Below, one piece after another: positions 16,334-23,636 of a stretch of DNA of 32,969 nt (the stretch's first letter is position 1; each line of letters begins with the position of its first letter). Where the stretch lies: NCBI GenBank assembly GCA_029242705.1, contig JAQWTK010000061.1, forward strand, positions 1 through 32,969, in the 5' to 3' direction. The position numbers and the translations under genes are program-made. Under the pieces are notes generated by a model that had not been told where the DNA came from, searched no databases, and saw only the letters and a list, made by a program, of their open reading frames with translations. The stretch is from Gammaproteobacteria bacterium. GTDB lineage: Bacteria > Pseudomonadota > Gammaproteobacteria > Pseudomonadales > Pseudohongiellaceae.

Positions 16334-17590
16334 TTAGCGCCGCTCTATAATAGATGCGTCCACAAGGCAGGAAAAATTTTCACGAAAACCGCCACCGCTG
16401 GATGGGGATACCTGTGCCATTATTACTATGATGATATTCTGCTTTCGGTCTATAAAGTAGCGGGTGCCTGCCGAACCGTCCCACCATATAGTGCCTTCGG
16501 ATACGGGAAAATTGTAAGCGTCAGAGTCTAACACCAGATTAAAGCCACCCCATGTCCAACCAGAACCAATCCAGTATCCACTGCTTCCGATAGGCATCGC
16601 GGCCTCAGGTACTGCATTTTCATAGATCAACTCCGCTATCTCCGGTTTGAGAATACGTTCGTCTTGGAATATTCCGCCATCGAGTATCATTTGAGAAAAA
16701 TTTACAAAGTCGAGTACGCTCGATAGGAGCCCAACGCCGCCTTCAATCAGTTGGGGTCGATTTGTGAATGGAACGGTTTCGATCTGATAAGGAGCGAGCT
16801 CGCCATTCGTTGGACGATAAACAGTTGCTACGCGATCTTGATACCTACCGCCAGCCCAAAACATCGTGCTATTCATATCAAGTTTCGACAGGAGCTCATT
16901 CTCTAGAAATTCATTCAAGGGTCTGCCGGACCAAACTTCGACAAGCTTTCCTAAGATCGTTGCGTGGATACCATAGCGAAATTCAGTACCGGGATCCTGA
17001 AATAGTGGCGTTTGCGCGGCGTTGCTAACCACCTGGTCAAGCGTGAAATTTTTATCTCGCACCCTATTCTCTCGATATAGCTGTGAGCTTCGGCTCCCTA
17101 AGCCTGAGGTATGAGTAATTAAATGGTGTATCGTTATATCGTTAAGCCTATCCTTCGTTTGATTTATATTAGTACTCTGGGGGTCAATTAACACACGCTG
17201 ACCCTCAAATTCAGGTAGGTACATTTGTATGGGGTCATCCATTTTAAATTTGCCTTCCTGATAAAGCATCAATGCAGCTACTGTTGTAATCTGCCTTGTC
17301 ATTGAGTAAGTGCGAAACAATGCATCCTTCTGCATGGGTTTGTTTTTTTCGATATCCATTAACCCTAGAGATTCAAAATAAATCAATTTCCCGTCGCGAG
17401 CTATAGCCGCAGTAACCCCCGCAATATCACCATCATCGACGTGTTGCTGGAGCCGCATGGTTGCCTTTTCGAGGCCCGCGGATGACATTCCGACGCTTAA
17501 TGGCAGTGCGGTTTCTATCTGCGCATTTAGCAAAATAGAAGAAACCAGCGCGATACTCAAAGATAAGATACGTATAATATAAAAAACCAT
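16334..17590 (-). CDS. serine hydrolase, beta-lactamase class C fold
   Basis: The 418-residue protein has an N-terminal signal peptide (cleaved near LLNA-QIE) and the class C beta-lactamase/esterase fold. The nucleophile motif normally read as SxxK is SMTR (Ser about 95): the general-base Lys is replaced by Arg, codon AGG. The second-motif Tyr is present in FRYGIHATILGKLVEVWSG, and WWDGSAGTRYFIDRKQN matches the third-motif region. Relatives include esterases and D-aminopeptidases as well as beta-lactamases; resistance should not be assumed. It starts 3 bases after the DUF885 gene, so the two form an operon. Activity is uncertain given the Lys-to-Arg change. Confidence 0.85.
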   Translation of the reverse strand: MVFYIIRILSLSIALVSSILLNAQIETALPLSVGMSSAGLEKATMRLQQHVDDGDIAGVTAAIARDGKLIYFESLGLMDIEKNKPMQKDALFRTYSMTRQITTVAALMLYQEGKFKMDDPIQMYLPEFEGQRVLIDPQSTNINQTKDRLNDITIHHLITHTSGLGSRSSQLYRENRVRDKNFTLDQVVSNAAQTPLFQDPGTEFRYGIHATILGKLVEVWSGRPLNEFLENELLSKLDMNSTMFWAGGRYQDRVATVYRPTNGELAPYQIETVPFTNRPQLIEGGVGLLSSVLDFVNFSQMILDGGIFQDERILKPEIAELIYENAVPEAAMPIGSSGYWIGSGWTWGGFNLVLDSDAYNFPVSEGTIWWDGSAGTRYFIDRKQNIIIVIMAQVSPSSGGGFRENFSCLVDASIIERR

Positions 17591-17593
17591 AAC

Positions 17594-19456
17594 CTAGTTT
17601 GTTTCTCGTAAATTAACAGCCCAACTCTCCACCCTTGCATGAAGCATCGGTAAAGGGAGTGCTCCGGCACCTAAGACAAGATCATGAAACGCTTTGATAT
17701 CGAAATCACCTCCGAGTATAGCTTCCGCGTTCGACCTAGCCTTTTGAATGTTCATCATCCCGATCTTATAAGCAGTAGCCTGCCCAGGGCTAGCAAAGTA
17801 ACGCTGGATCTCGGATCTAACTGTAGTCTCTGAGCTGTCAGAATTCTTCAAGAAGTAATTTACTGCCTGCGCTTCACTCCACCCCATCGAATGAATTCCT
17901 GTATCAACTACCAAGCGAATTGCTCGCCATATTTCTCCACCAAGGCGCCCAAAGTCCGACATTGGATCTTCAAAACCTCCCATCTCTTTTGCTAGCCATT
18001 CCGCATAAAGACCCCACCCCTCAACAAAGGCGGTTGTAAAGTACTGAGTTCGAAATCGAGGGACATCAGTTAACTCCTGCTGAATTGATATCTGCATATG
18101 ATGCCCTGGGTTCCCCTCATGATAGAGAACGTCTTCAACTTGATGTTTCGGCAATGAGCTCATGTCGCTCATGTGAGAGTAATAAACACCGGGGCGCGAT
18201 CCGTCAGGGGTCGCTCCCCTATAATGCTGCGCCGCACCATCTTGTTCGCGAAATGTTTCGACACGTCGAATTTCTAGGTCTGCTCTAGGGAGTCGACCAA
18301 AATAAGCTGGCAGCTTTTCGTTAATTGCGTTTAGGTAAGCATAATTATCATCGAGATACTGTTGTCTAGCCTCCTCTGTATCAGCGTAATAGTTGTTTGG
18401 GTCTTCACGAACGAAATCAAAGAACTCGTTTAAACTACCCTCGAAACCAGTCCGATTCTTAATTCCCTCCATTTCATCCAAAAGGCGGTCGACTTCATCA
18501 AGTCCAATTTGGTGAATTTCATCAGCACTAAGATTGAGCGTAGTCATCTGTGCTAGTCGATAATTGTAGTAAGCCTCGCCATTTGGAAGCGCCCATACCC
18601 CTCTCGCATCATCTGAGGCATTTAACTGGTCCTCTATTAACCAAGTTAATACTTCTTGATAAGCGGCAGCTACTTCGCCTTCGAGTATTGTCCTTGCTTC
18701 TTCTCTATACAATTGACCCAGAGCATCGTCGATTAGATCGCATTCTAATAGTCTATCGATTTTTGATTGCACATCGGTCCATAACGGCGAATTAGGAGTA
18801 TCGTCATCCGTATTAAATGGTATCCCCGATGTTATGCGCTGAATTTCATCAATTGCGAAATTGTAAGCAAACCTCGGCTGTCTCACCCCAGCTTCCGCAT
18901 TATCCTGCGCCCTTGACAAGAGTTCTCCAAATACCCTGTCAATTTCACGCAATCGCTCTAAGTAAGCGTCCATATCCTCCGGAGTATCTACTCGATGTAG
19001 GTTAATAAGAAAATTAGGAATACCTGAATGAGAGCCTCCCCGACCAAAAAGGTAACGATGCCCCCTAAATGGAACCCCGCTCTCAGCGCGTTCCAGAGAA
19101 TGTTCCCACATATCCCAAGAAAGCCTGCCGTCTTCAGTGAGCGAATCATAATCGAAATCTTGGTTCATAATAGCGACGGAATTTCTTAGCCAGTCGATTT
19201 CAGCCTCTTCGCCCTCGGCGGTGTAATCGTCTAGTTTGCCGTAATCGATCTTTATTCCCAAAGAGGTACGGGACATCGGACTGAAGTCCAATTCTTCTTC
19301 CCATTGCTCATCTAGCCATTGGTTAAATCTTTGAGTTTCGGTTTGTGTTAAAACTGGGAAGTTATTTGACTGATTCTCCTCAATAGATTGAGGAGAATTG
19401 CTATCGCTACTGCAGCCAATTAAAAAGAGCGGGATAAGAAGTATATTGCTACGCAT
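17594..19456 (-). CDS. DUF885 family lipoprotein, putative metallopeptidase
   Basis: The 620-residue protein starts with a lipoprotein signal: MRSNILLIPLFLIGC, with lipobox LIGC and Cys at residue 15. A Ser/Asn-rich linker follows, suggesting membrane anchoring on the periplasmic side. The DUF885 core shows HEGNPGHHMQ (about 446-455) and EGWGLYAEWLAKEMG about 35 residues later, a His/Glu pattern typical of zinc peptidases. Peptidase activity is inferred from family. ATG 19456 is preferred because it starts the lipoprotein signal; a longer frame to 19528 adds 24 residues that spoil it. It is the first gene of a pair with the serine hydrolase. Confidence 0.85.
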   Translation of the reverse strand: MRSNILLIPLFLIGCSSDSNSPQSIEENQSNNFPVLTQTETQRFNQWLDEQWEEELDFSPMSRTSLGIKIDYGKLDDYTAEGEEAEIDWLRNSVAIMNQDFDYDSLTEDGRLSWDMWEHSLERAESGVPFRGHRYLFGRGGSHSGIPNFLINLHRVDTPEDMDAYLERLREIDRVFGELLSRAQDNAEAGVRQPRFAYNFAIDEIQRITSGIPFNTDDDTPNSPLWTDVQSKIDRLLECDLIDDALGQLYREEARTILEGEVAAAYQEVLTWLIEDQLNASDDARGVWALPNGEAYYNYRLAQMTTLNLSADEIHQIGLDEVDRLLDEMEGIKNRTGFEGSLNEFFDFVREDPNNYYADTEEARQQYLDDNYAYLNAINEKLPAYFGRLPRADLEIRRVETFREQDGAAQHYRGATPDGSRPGVYYSHMSDMSSLPKHQVEDVLYHEGNPGHHMQISIQQELTDVPRFRTQYFTTAFVEGWGLYAEWLAKEMGGFEDPMSDFGRLGGEIWRAIRLVVDTGIHSMGWSEAQAVNYFLKNSDSSETTVRSEIQRYFASPGQATAYKIGMMNIQKARSNAEAILGGDFDIKAFHDLVLGAGALPLPMLHARVESWAVNLRETN

Positions 19457-19545
19457 AATAAGCCTATAGAAAATTATCGAAACTTTGTTATTGTAGACTT
19501 TCAATTTATATTGAGTAAATTTTAACACACGCGAGGAGTATTATT

Positions 19546-19927
19546 ATGGCTTTAACGGATCTACTCGAACTTAAAGACGAAGCATTTTCTCTCGAAGGGA
19601 AACTTACTTCTGTAATTCTTACCGATGATGGCGGGACTATTACTGCGAAAGGGGACGCTACTCTCTATGGCTCCGTGCATATTACGTATAATCTCTCTGT
19701 TAACCCGAAAGTACCCGGGCAAGGGATAATGACTGGTAGGAAATGGAATTGATGACGATGGAGAGCTCGCAATCGGTTCACTTAACGGTGTTTGGGCGCG
19801 TAAGGGGCATGAGATAACGATGTATTGTATGGACGATATCTCTGATGGAAATCTTAATTTAGCCGTAGTCCGCTTGAACCTGAAAGATGATAATTTTCGA
19901 GTAGATTGGTCGCAAATAGCGCGCTAA
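19546..19927 (+). pseudogene. unrecognised conserved-looking gene broken by one extra base
   Basis: The frame from 19546 has a strong GAGGAG site and encodes MALTDLLELKDEAFSLEGKL and onward, then stops at 19752. The next frame continues smoothly with GIDDDGELAIGSLNGVWARK and ends at 19927. The span is 382 bases, one more than a multiple of three. Removing one A in the AGGAAATGG run near 19739-19745 would restore a protein of about 126 residues. I do not recognise the family. The acidic, beta-rich, glycine-containing sequence looks like a small cytoplasmic domain. It is divergent from the DUF885 gene. An assembly or read error is possible. Confidence 0.55.
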
Positions 19928-20010
19928 AAATTTGAAACTGTGAACGCCGAGGCGCAAAACGTTTAGATTAAGATCAAGTAGTGTAATTACAATGATAAGG
20001 CACCTGAAAT

Positions 20011-20145
20011 ATGTCAAAGAATACTAAAGAGAAAAAGGCAAAGAAGTCTGTTACCAACGATAAAAAAGAACCGTCAACTGCTGAGATTGAAGAAGCAAAG
20101 ATAGCGGCACAGAAGCTCTTCAGTAACTTGAATAAAGACAAATAG
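20011..20145 (+). CDS. small Lys-rich hypothetical protein (44 residues)
   Basis: The frame starts ATG at 20011, with AAGG about 10 bases upstream (19998-20001). It encodes a 44-residue, highly charged protein: a Lys-rich N-terminal half (SKNTKEKKAKKS) and a helix-prone end (AEIEEAKIAAQKLFSNLNK). No family is recognised. The last 20 residues could form a short amphipathic helix. The start-stop coherence and charge pattern argue for a real gene, but the size makes this weak. The remaining spaces at 19928-20010 and 20146-20264 show nothing I can name. Confidence 0.45.
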   Translation: MSKNTKEKKAKKSVTNDKKEPSTAEIEEAKIAAQKLFSNLNKDK

Positions 20146-20264
20146 CAGCTCAATAGAAGTCAGTTATAATCAAGTCTCAATTGGCGGATAACTTGATTAA
20201 TGATTCCAATTGAGAGCGTATAGTAAGTTTTCGATAAATTAACAACTACACCTCGGGGGGTAAT

Positions 20265-20735
20265 ATGATTGTAAAAAAAGTATCCAAATTAATACTGATG
20301 TCGACTCTAGTGTGTTTGCCAGCAATGCCTGTATATGCGGATGATGAGGACGATGTTTTAGCTGTAATTCACCAATGGGCAGCGTTAGAACAGGACCTTG
20401 AAGCACAAGCTGAGCTTGTCAGAGATGACCGGGTGCAAATAGGCGGCGGTGTTAGGCAGTCCAATCAAGCTCAAAATCTTGCGGTTCAATTAATGAATTA
20501 TGAGGCCATGGTTGACTCTATGGGAGGTGAGCCTGACATGATGGTGCGTATAGAGTCTCCATTAATCAGGATCTACGATAACACTGCTGTCACGAGTTTT
20601 GTGAGATTGTTCAACATCTCCCCACCAGGCGAACGCGCTAGCCCCGTATCAGCTGCATGGTTTTCAATGGTACTCATCAAAGAAGGGGGTGAATGGAAGA
20701 TTGCCCACCACCACGTTTCAAATCATGGTACTTAA
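20265..20735 (+). CDS. secreted NTF2/SnoaL-like domain protein
   Basis: The 156-residue protein has a signal peptide (KKVSKLILMSTLVCLPAMPVYA, cleaved before DDED). A single NTF2-like (DUF4440 or SnoaL type) domain follows. Support comes from the opening helix VLAVIHQWAALEQD, the sheet around PLIRIYDNTAVTSFVRLF and the closing WFSMVLIKEGGEWKIAHHHVS, the usual end of this fold. Function is unknown; such domains can bind small molecules or act as enzymes, and no catalytic residue can be assigned. A run of G (20254-20259) precedes the ATG as a ribosome binding site. Confidence 0.7.
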   Translation: MIVKKVSKLILMSTLVCLPAMPVYADDEDDVLAVIHQWAALEQDLEAQAELVRDDRVQIGGGVRQSNQAQNLAVQLMNYEAMVDSMGGEPDMMVRIESPLIRIYDNTAVTSFVRLFNISPPGERASPVSAAWFSMVLIKEGGEWKIAHHHVSNHGT

Positions 20736-20767
20736 CTAACTGATAATAAAGATTATTAAGCCCGTAT

Positions 20768-20800
20768 TTCTTTGTCCATAGATTTTGTGTGGGCAAAGAA
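20768..20800 (+). terminator. possible weak terminator hairpin
   Basis: A 10-base stem pairs TTCTTTGTCC (20768-20777) with GGGCAAAGAA (20791-20800), with one G-T wobble and a 13-base loop. Only three T follow, so termination strength is doubtful. It lies 33 bases after the NTF2-like gene. The A/T-rich space 20801-20950 shows no other feature. Confidence 0.35.
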
Positions 20801-20970
20801 TTTCACGAGAAATCTCCCTCAGAAACCCTAAATGCCTTGTATTTTGGTTTACCTGAAAATTATATTTTTATATTTTTCAGAGATATATCTACTTTTTATA
20901 AAATATAAATCAAATTTCACTGCTATCCGGCCGATACACCTATACTTATCAATATTCAGGGGTATGGGCC

Positions 20971-21129
20971 ATGATCGCAGAATCGATATTAATAATTTTG
21001 GGTTGTTCTGGCTGGTTGATTTTCGCTTACACAAATACGGCCTCAATGGCGAGACTGCCAGTGGCTTGGCTTGCTATCGTAATTTTTATGGGCAGTGGAT
21101 TATCGATCATCGATGCGATAAAAGTGTGA
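20971..21129 (+). CDS. small two-helix membrane protein (52 residues)
   Basis: ATG at 20971 follows AGGGG (20959-20963) at a good distance. The product has two hydrophobic stretches, SILIILGCSGWLIFAY (about residues 5-20) and VAWLAIVIFMGSGLSII (about 31-47), joined by a short polar turn with one Arg. This is the layout of a small inner-membrane protein. An overlapping longer frame at 20832-21149 has a less coherent composition and no ribosome binding site, so I take this one instead. No family is recognised. Confidence 0.5.
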   Translation: MIAESILIILGCSGWLIFAYTNTASMARLPVAWLAIVIFMGSGLSIIDAIKV

Positions 21130-21156
21130 CTAGTAGCTTCTTTGTATAAGAAATAC

Positions 21157-21246
21157 TGGCGGAGGAGGTCGGATTCGAACCGACGGAGGACTTTCACCCT
21201 CGCTGGTTTTCAAGACCAGTGCATTCAACCACTCTGCCACCCCTCC
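21157..21246 (-). tRNA. tRNA-Ser(UGA)
   Basis: Read on the minus strand, the gene starts GGAGGGGTGGCAGAGTGG and has anticodon loop CTTGAAA (anticodon TGA). The long variable arm typical of serine tRNAs is GAGGGTGAAAGTCCTC. The T-loop GGTTCGAATCC and an encoded CCA end at 21157. The 7-base acceptor stem pairs fully with one G-T wobble, and the discriminator is G as expected for Ser. It reads UCA and related codons. The gene sits immediately before yccA-tusDCBE in the opposite direction, as in Pseudomonas-type genomes. Confidence 0.95.
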
Positions 21247-21257
21247 GAAGGGCATGA

Positions 21258-21286
21258 ATCTTACACTAATCAAGGCCTGTAGTGAA
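21258..21286 (-). promoter_or_regulatory. probable tRNA-Ser promoter
   Basis: On the minus strand TTCACT (21281-21286) and TAAGAT (21258-21263) are spaced by 17 bases, each matching four of six consensus positions. The bases after the -10 box are GC rich (GCCC), a discriminator style common at stable-RNA promoters under stringent control. Transcription would start a few bases before the tRNA 5' end. Confidence 0.45.
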
Positions 21287-21481
21287 TCATCGTAAGACTT
21301 TAACCCCATAGCTTTTAGAGCCAAAAGCAATTGATTTTAAAAATCTACCGGGTATCATAATTTTTTGAATAATATCTATTGAATTCACCAAGATTGGCCA
21401 CAGTATGGATATAAAGCGATTCCGTCTTTGGTCGTTACTTTAATTACGAGATAGCTCGAATATAGTTTCAGCACAAGACGG

Positions 21482-21487
21482 TATAAT
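21482..21487 (+). promoter_or_regulatory. perfect -10 box upstream of yccA
   Basis: TATAAT is found 36 bases before the yccA start, inside a 276-base gap with no other feature. No good -35 box lies 16-18 bases upstream, so the promoter would need an activator or another contact. It may be chance in A/T-rich DNA. Confidence 0.35.
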
Positions 21488-21522
21488 ACAATTGAAACAT
21501 CATTATTTTTCTGGAGAAACCG

Positions 21523-22185
21523 ATGAATGAAGTCAATATGAATGTTGCTCAAGGCCAGGAATCAGTATTAGCAGTTAATAAAGTATTGAAAAATACTTAT
21601 TTACTGCTTGCACTAACGCTCGCGTTTAGCGCATTTACTGCATTCTTAAGCTTCAATGCTCCAGCAATTAGCCCTTGGGTGTTTTTGATGGGCGCATACG
21701 GATTCCTTTTTGCAACACATAGGTTGGCTAATAGCCCTTGGGGTCTTTTGACTACATTTGGATTTACTGGTTTCATTGGCTACGGAGTAGGCCCTCTAAT
21801 AGGCGCCCTACTTTCTACTCAGTCTGGTAGTGAAATTGTTCTTACTGCTCTTGGTGGAACCGCATTTATATTCTTTGGCTTATCCGGCTGGGTTTTAGCG
21901 TCACAAAAAGATTTTTCTTTCTTACGAGGCTTTATAGCCGCTGGTTGTCTAGTTTTGCTAGCCGCTATTGTTATCAGCTTGATCTGGCCAATGCCTGCTC
22001 TTCAATTGGCCATGTCCGTTGCTTTCATGTTCTTTTCTAGTGCCGTGATTCTATATCAGACAAGTGAAATCATTCACGGTGGCGAAAGAAACTATATATT
22101 GGCGACAATTACATTATATGTTTCGATATATAATATATTTATGAGCTTACTCCACCTGCTAATGGCATTCTCTGGTGACGATTAA
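21523..22185 (+). CDS. yccA: Bax inhibitor-1/YccA family membrane protein
   Basis: YccA is a polytopic inner-membrane protein that, in E. coli, is both a substrate and a modulator of the FtsH protease. The 220-residue protein has about seven membrane helices and the conserved segments NKVLKNTYLLLALTLAFSA, TGFIGYGVGPLI, ALGGTAFIFFGLSGWVL, and QTSEIIHGGERNYILAT followed by LYVSIYNIFMSLL. All align well with YccA. GGAGA about 10 bases before the ATG is the ribosome binding site. A clear terminator follows. Its place beside tRNA-Ser and the tus genes matches Pseudomonas-type gene order. Confidence 0.93.
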   Translation: MNEVNMNVAQGQESVLAVNKVLKNTYLLLALTLAFSAFTAFLSFNAPAISPWVFLMGAYGFLFATHRLANSPWGLLTTFGFTGFIGYGVGPLIGALLSTQSGSEIVLTALGGTAFIFFGLSGWVLASQKDFSFLRGFIAAGCLVLLAAIVISLIWPMPALQLAMSVAFMFFSSAVILYQTSEIIHGGERNYILATITLYVSIYNIFMSLLHLLMAFSGDD

Positions 22186-22205
22186 CGCAGCCCTTAAAAA
22201 TCCGG

Positions 22206-22232
22206 AAAACCCCAGCTTGTCTGGGGTTTTTT
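22206..22232 (+). terminator. rho-independent terminator after yccA
   Basis: A 10-base stem pairs AAAACCCCAG (22206-22215) with CTGGGGTTTT (22221-22230) around a CTTGT loop, and the run of T continues to 22232. It lies 20 bases after the yccA stop and 25 before tusD. The stem is symmetric enough to act in both directions. Confidence 0.88.
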
Positions 22233-22257
22233 ATTGGAAAGACACCCTATATTCCTA

Positions 22258-22647
22258 ATGATTTTTTCTGTCGTAATTTATTCTGCTCCTTATACCAGCG
22301 AATCCGCTGCCAATGCTTTAAGGTTCTCGCAAGCTGTCGTCGATAATGGTCACCAAATTTATCGATTATTCTTCTTTTCCGATGGTGTACACAATGCGAA
22401 TAAGCTGGCTATCACACCGCAGGATGAACAAAATCTGCAAGTTACTTGGGACAGTTTTATCCGCAGTAATAAATTGGACTCGGTGGTATGTGTTAGCTCA
22501 GCATTAAAGCGCGGCATTATAGGAGCTGACGAAGCTAGGAATCACGACTTAGATTCTCAGAGTTTACAAGCTAGCTCCAATATCTCGGGGTTAGGCCAAC
22601 TTGTCGACGCCCACATGAAATCTGATCGTGTCATTAGTTTTGGTTAA
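22258..22647 (+). CDS. tusD: sulfurtransferase TusD
   Basis: TusD forms the TusBCD heterohexamer that takes sulfur from TusA and passes it to TusE for 2-thiouridine formation at tRNA wobble positions. The 129-residue protein belongs to the DsrE fold. It starts MIFSVVIYSAPYTSESAANA and has the key Cys in VVCVSSALKRGI, residue 78, the same number as the essential Cys of E. coli TusD. I chose ATG 22258 because homologues begin with such a beta strand; a TTG at 22234 would add eight unlikely residues. The next gene starts 4 bases after its stop. Confidence 0.92.
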   Translation: MIFSVVIYSAPYTSESAANALRFSQAVVDNGHQIYRLFFFSDGVHNANKLAITPQDEQNLQVTWDSFIRSNKLDSVVCVSSALKRGIIGADEARNHDLDSQSLQASSNISGLGQLVDAHMKSDRVISFG

Positions 22648-22651
22648 ATCT

Positions 22652-23020
22652 GTGAGCCCTACAAAGAAAACGTTTACATATCTTAGCCGAAGTGCTCCTT
22701 ACGGAAGTAACAGGGCGCAAGTTTGCTTAGATGCCGCTTTAGCTACAGCGGTATTTGAACAAATAGTAAATTATGTATTTCTAGATGACGGCGTTTATCA
22801 ACTTTTGAAAGAGCAGAATGCTGATAAAATATTTACAAAAACTATTGGAAACGCAATGGAGACATTAGAGCTCTATGGAATTCAGAATATCTTTATAGAG
22901 GAGAATTCACTCCGTGAAAGAAATTTAAGCATAGACGATTTGGCGATTAAAGTGAAAATCCTAAGTAATAAAAAGTTAGCCGAATTAATAGATAGCTCGG
23001 ATAGTGTAATAAACTTATGA
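22652..23020 (+). CDS. tusC: sulfurtransferase complex subunit TusC
   Basis: TusC is a structural partner in the TusBCD sulfur-relay complex. The 122-residue protein has the DsrF/TusC pattern: FTYLSRSAPYGSNRAQVCLDAALA at the N-terminus, VFLDDGVYQLLKEQ in the middle and the C-terminal end SDSVINL. The start is uncertain. GTG at 22652 gives the family length and leaves 4 bases after tusD, while GTG 22628 and TTG 22640 would overlap it. The stop overlaps the tusB start as ATGA, indicating coupled translation. Confidence 0.88.
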   Translation: MSPTKKTFTYLSRSAPYGSNRAQVCLDAALATAVFEQIVNYVFLDDGVYQLLKEQNADKIFTKTIGNAMETLELYGIQNIFIEENSLRERNLSIDDLAIKVKILSNKKLAELIDSSDSVINL

Positions 23021-23307
23021 GTACACTCCATACAATAAGTAAGCCCCCTTCTTCTGGATTATTAAATTCTTGCCTGACTGGTGTGAGTGAAAATGATGCT
23101 CTCTTGTTCATAGAAGACGGCGTCTATCACGGCTCTAAATTTTCTCCCGACCTGGAGACACCGCATTACCTAACACTATTTTCTTTGGAAGAAGATGTCA
23201 TGGCCAGAGGGCTGAACCAGTCTACCCTAAGTAATATAAACATCATAAACTACAACGATTTTGTCGACCTCTGTGTACGTTATGATAAGGTAGTCAACTG
23301 GTTTTAA
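23017..23307 (+). CDS. tusB: sulfurtransferase complex subunit TusB
   Basis: This 96-residue protein is the third TusBCD subunit. It begins MSTLHTISKPPSSGLLNSCL and has the DsrH/TusB markers NDALLFIEDGVYHG and NIINYNDFVDLCVRYDKVVNWF at the end. It is the most divergent of the three, but order and length fit. The ATG overlaps the tusC stop by four bases, and tusE begins 6 bases after its stop. No other ribosome binding site is needed given the overlap. Confidence 0.86.
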   Translation: MSTLHTISKPPSSGLLNSCLTGVSENDALLFIEDGVYHGSKFSPDLETPHYLTLFSLEEDVMARGLNQSTLSNINIINYNDFVDLCVRYDKVVNWF

Positions 23308-23313
23308 TGTCTT

Positions 23314-23628
23314 ATGCGAACTTTGGATCTAGATAAAAATGGCTATTTAAATAACCTTTCAGACTGGGATGAGGATGCAGCACTACAGATAGCCAAAGGA
23401 GAAGGAATAGAGCTTACTCGCGCACATTGGGAGGTAATTAAACTAATCCGAAAATTTTATAAACGCCATCAAGTATCACCAGCTACGCGCGCGCTTATTA
23501 ATTTAATTAAACGAGAATTAGGTCAACAGAAGGGTCGTAGTGTTTATTTGATGAAATTATTCCACGGCACGCCTGCAAAAACGGTTAACAAGATTTCTGG
23601 CTTGCCAAAGCCAGACAACTGTATTTGA
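23314..23628 (+). CDS. tusE: sulfur-relay protein TusE (DsrC family)
   Basis: TusE accepts persulfide sulfur from TusBCD and presents it to the MnmA-tRNA complex. The 104-residue protein shows LDKNGYLNNLSDWDEDAA, LTRAHWEVIKLIRKFYKRHQVSP and the C-terminal tail GLPKPDNCI. The penultimate Cys (residue 103) is the conserved persulfide carrier. The second Cys found in DsrC of sulfur oxidisers is absent here, because position 93 in LFHGTPAK lacks it, so the tRNA-thiolation role is favoured. The gene ends 8 bases before cysG, which converges on it. Confidence 0.92.
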   Translation: MRTLDLDKNGYLNNLSDWDEDAALQIAKGEGIELTRAHWEVIKLIRKFYKRHQVSPATRALINLIKRELGQQKGRSVYLMKLFHGTPAKTVNKISGLPKPDNCI

Positions 23629-23636
23629 TTTAACCT

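Noticed and set aside
19735..19752. Programmed frameshift in the unnamed gene
   Set aside because: No slippery heptamer followed by a pseudoknot is evident; a one-base insertion is simpler.
20832..21149. 105-codon frame overlapping the small membrane protein
   Set aside because: No ribosome binding site, mixed composition, and it is out of frame with the better 20971-21129 candidate.
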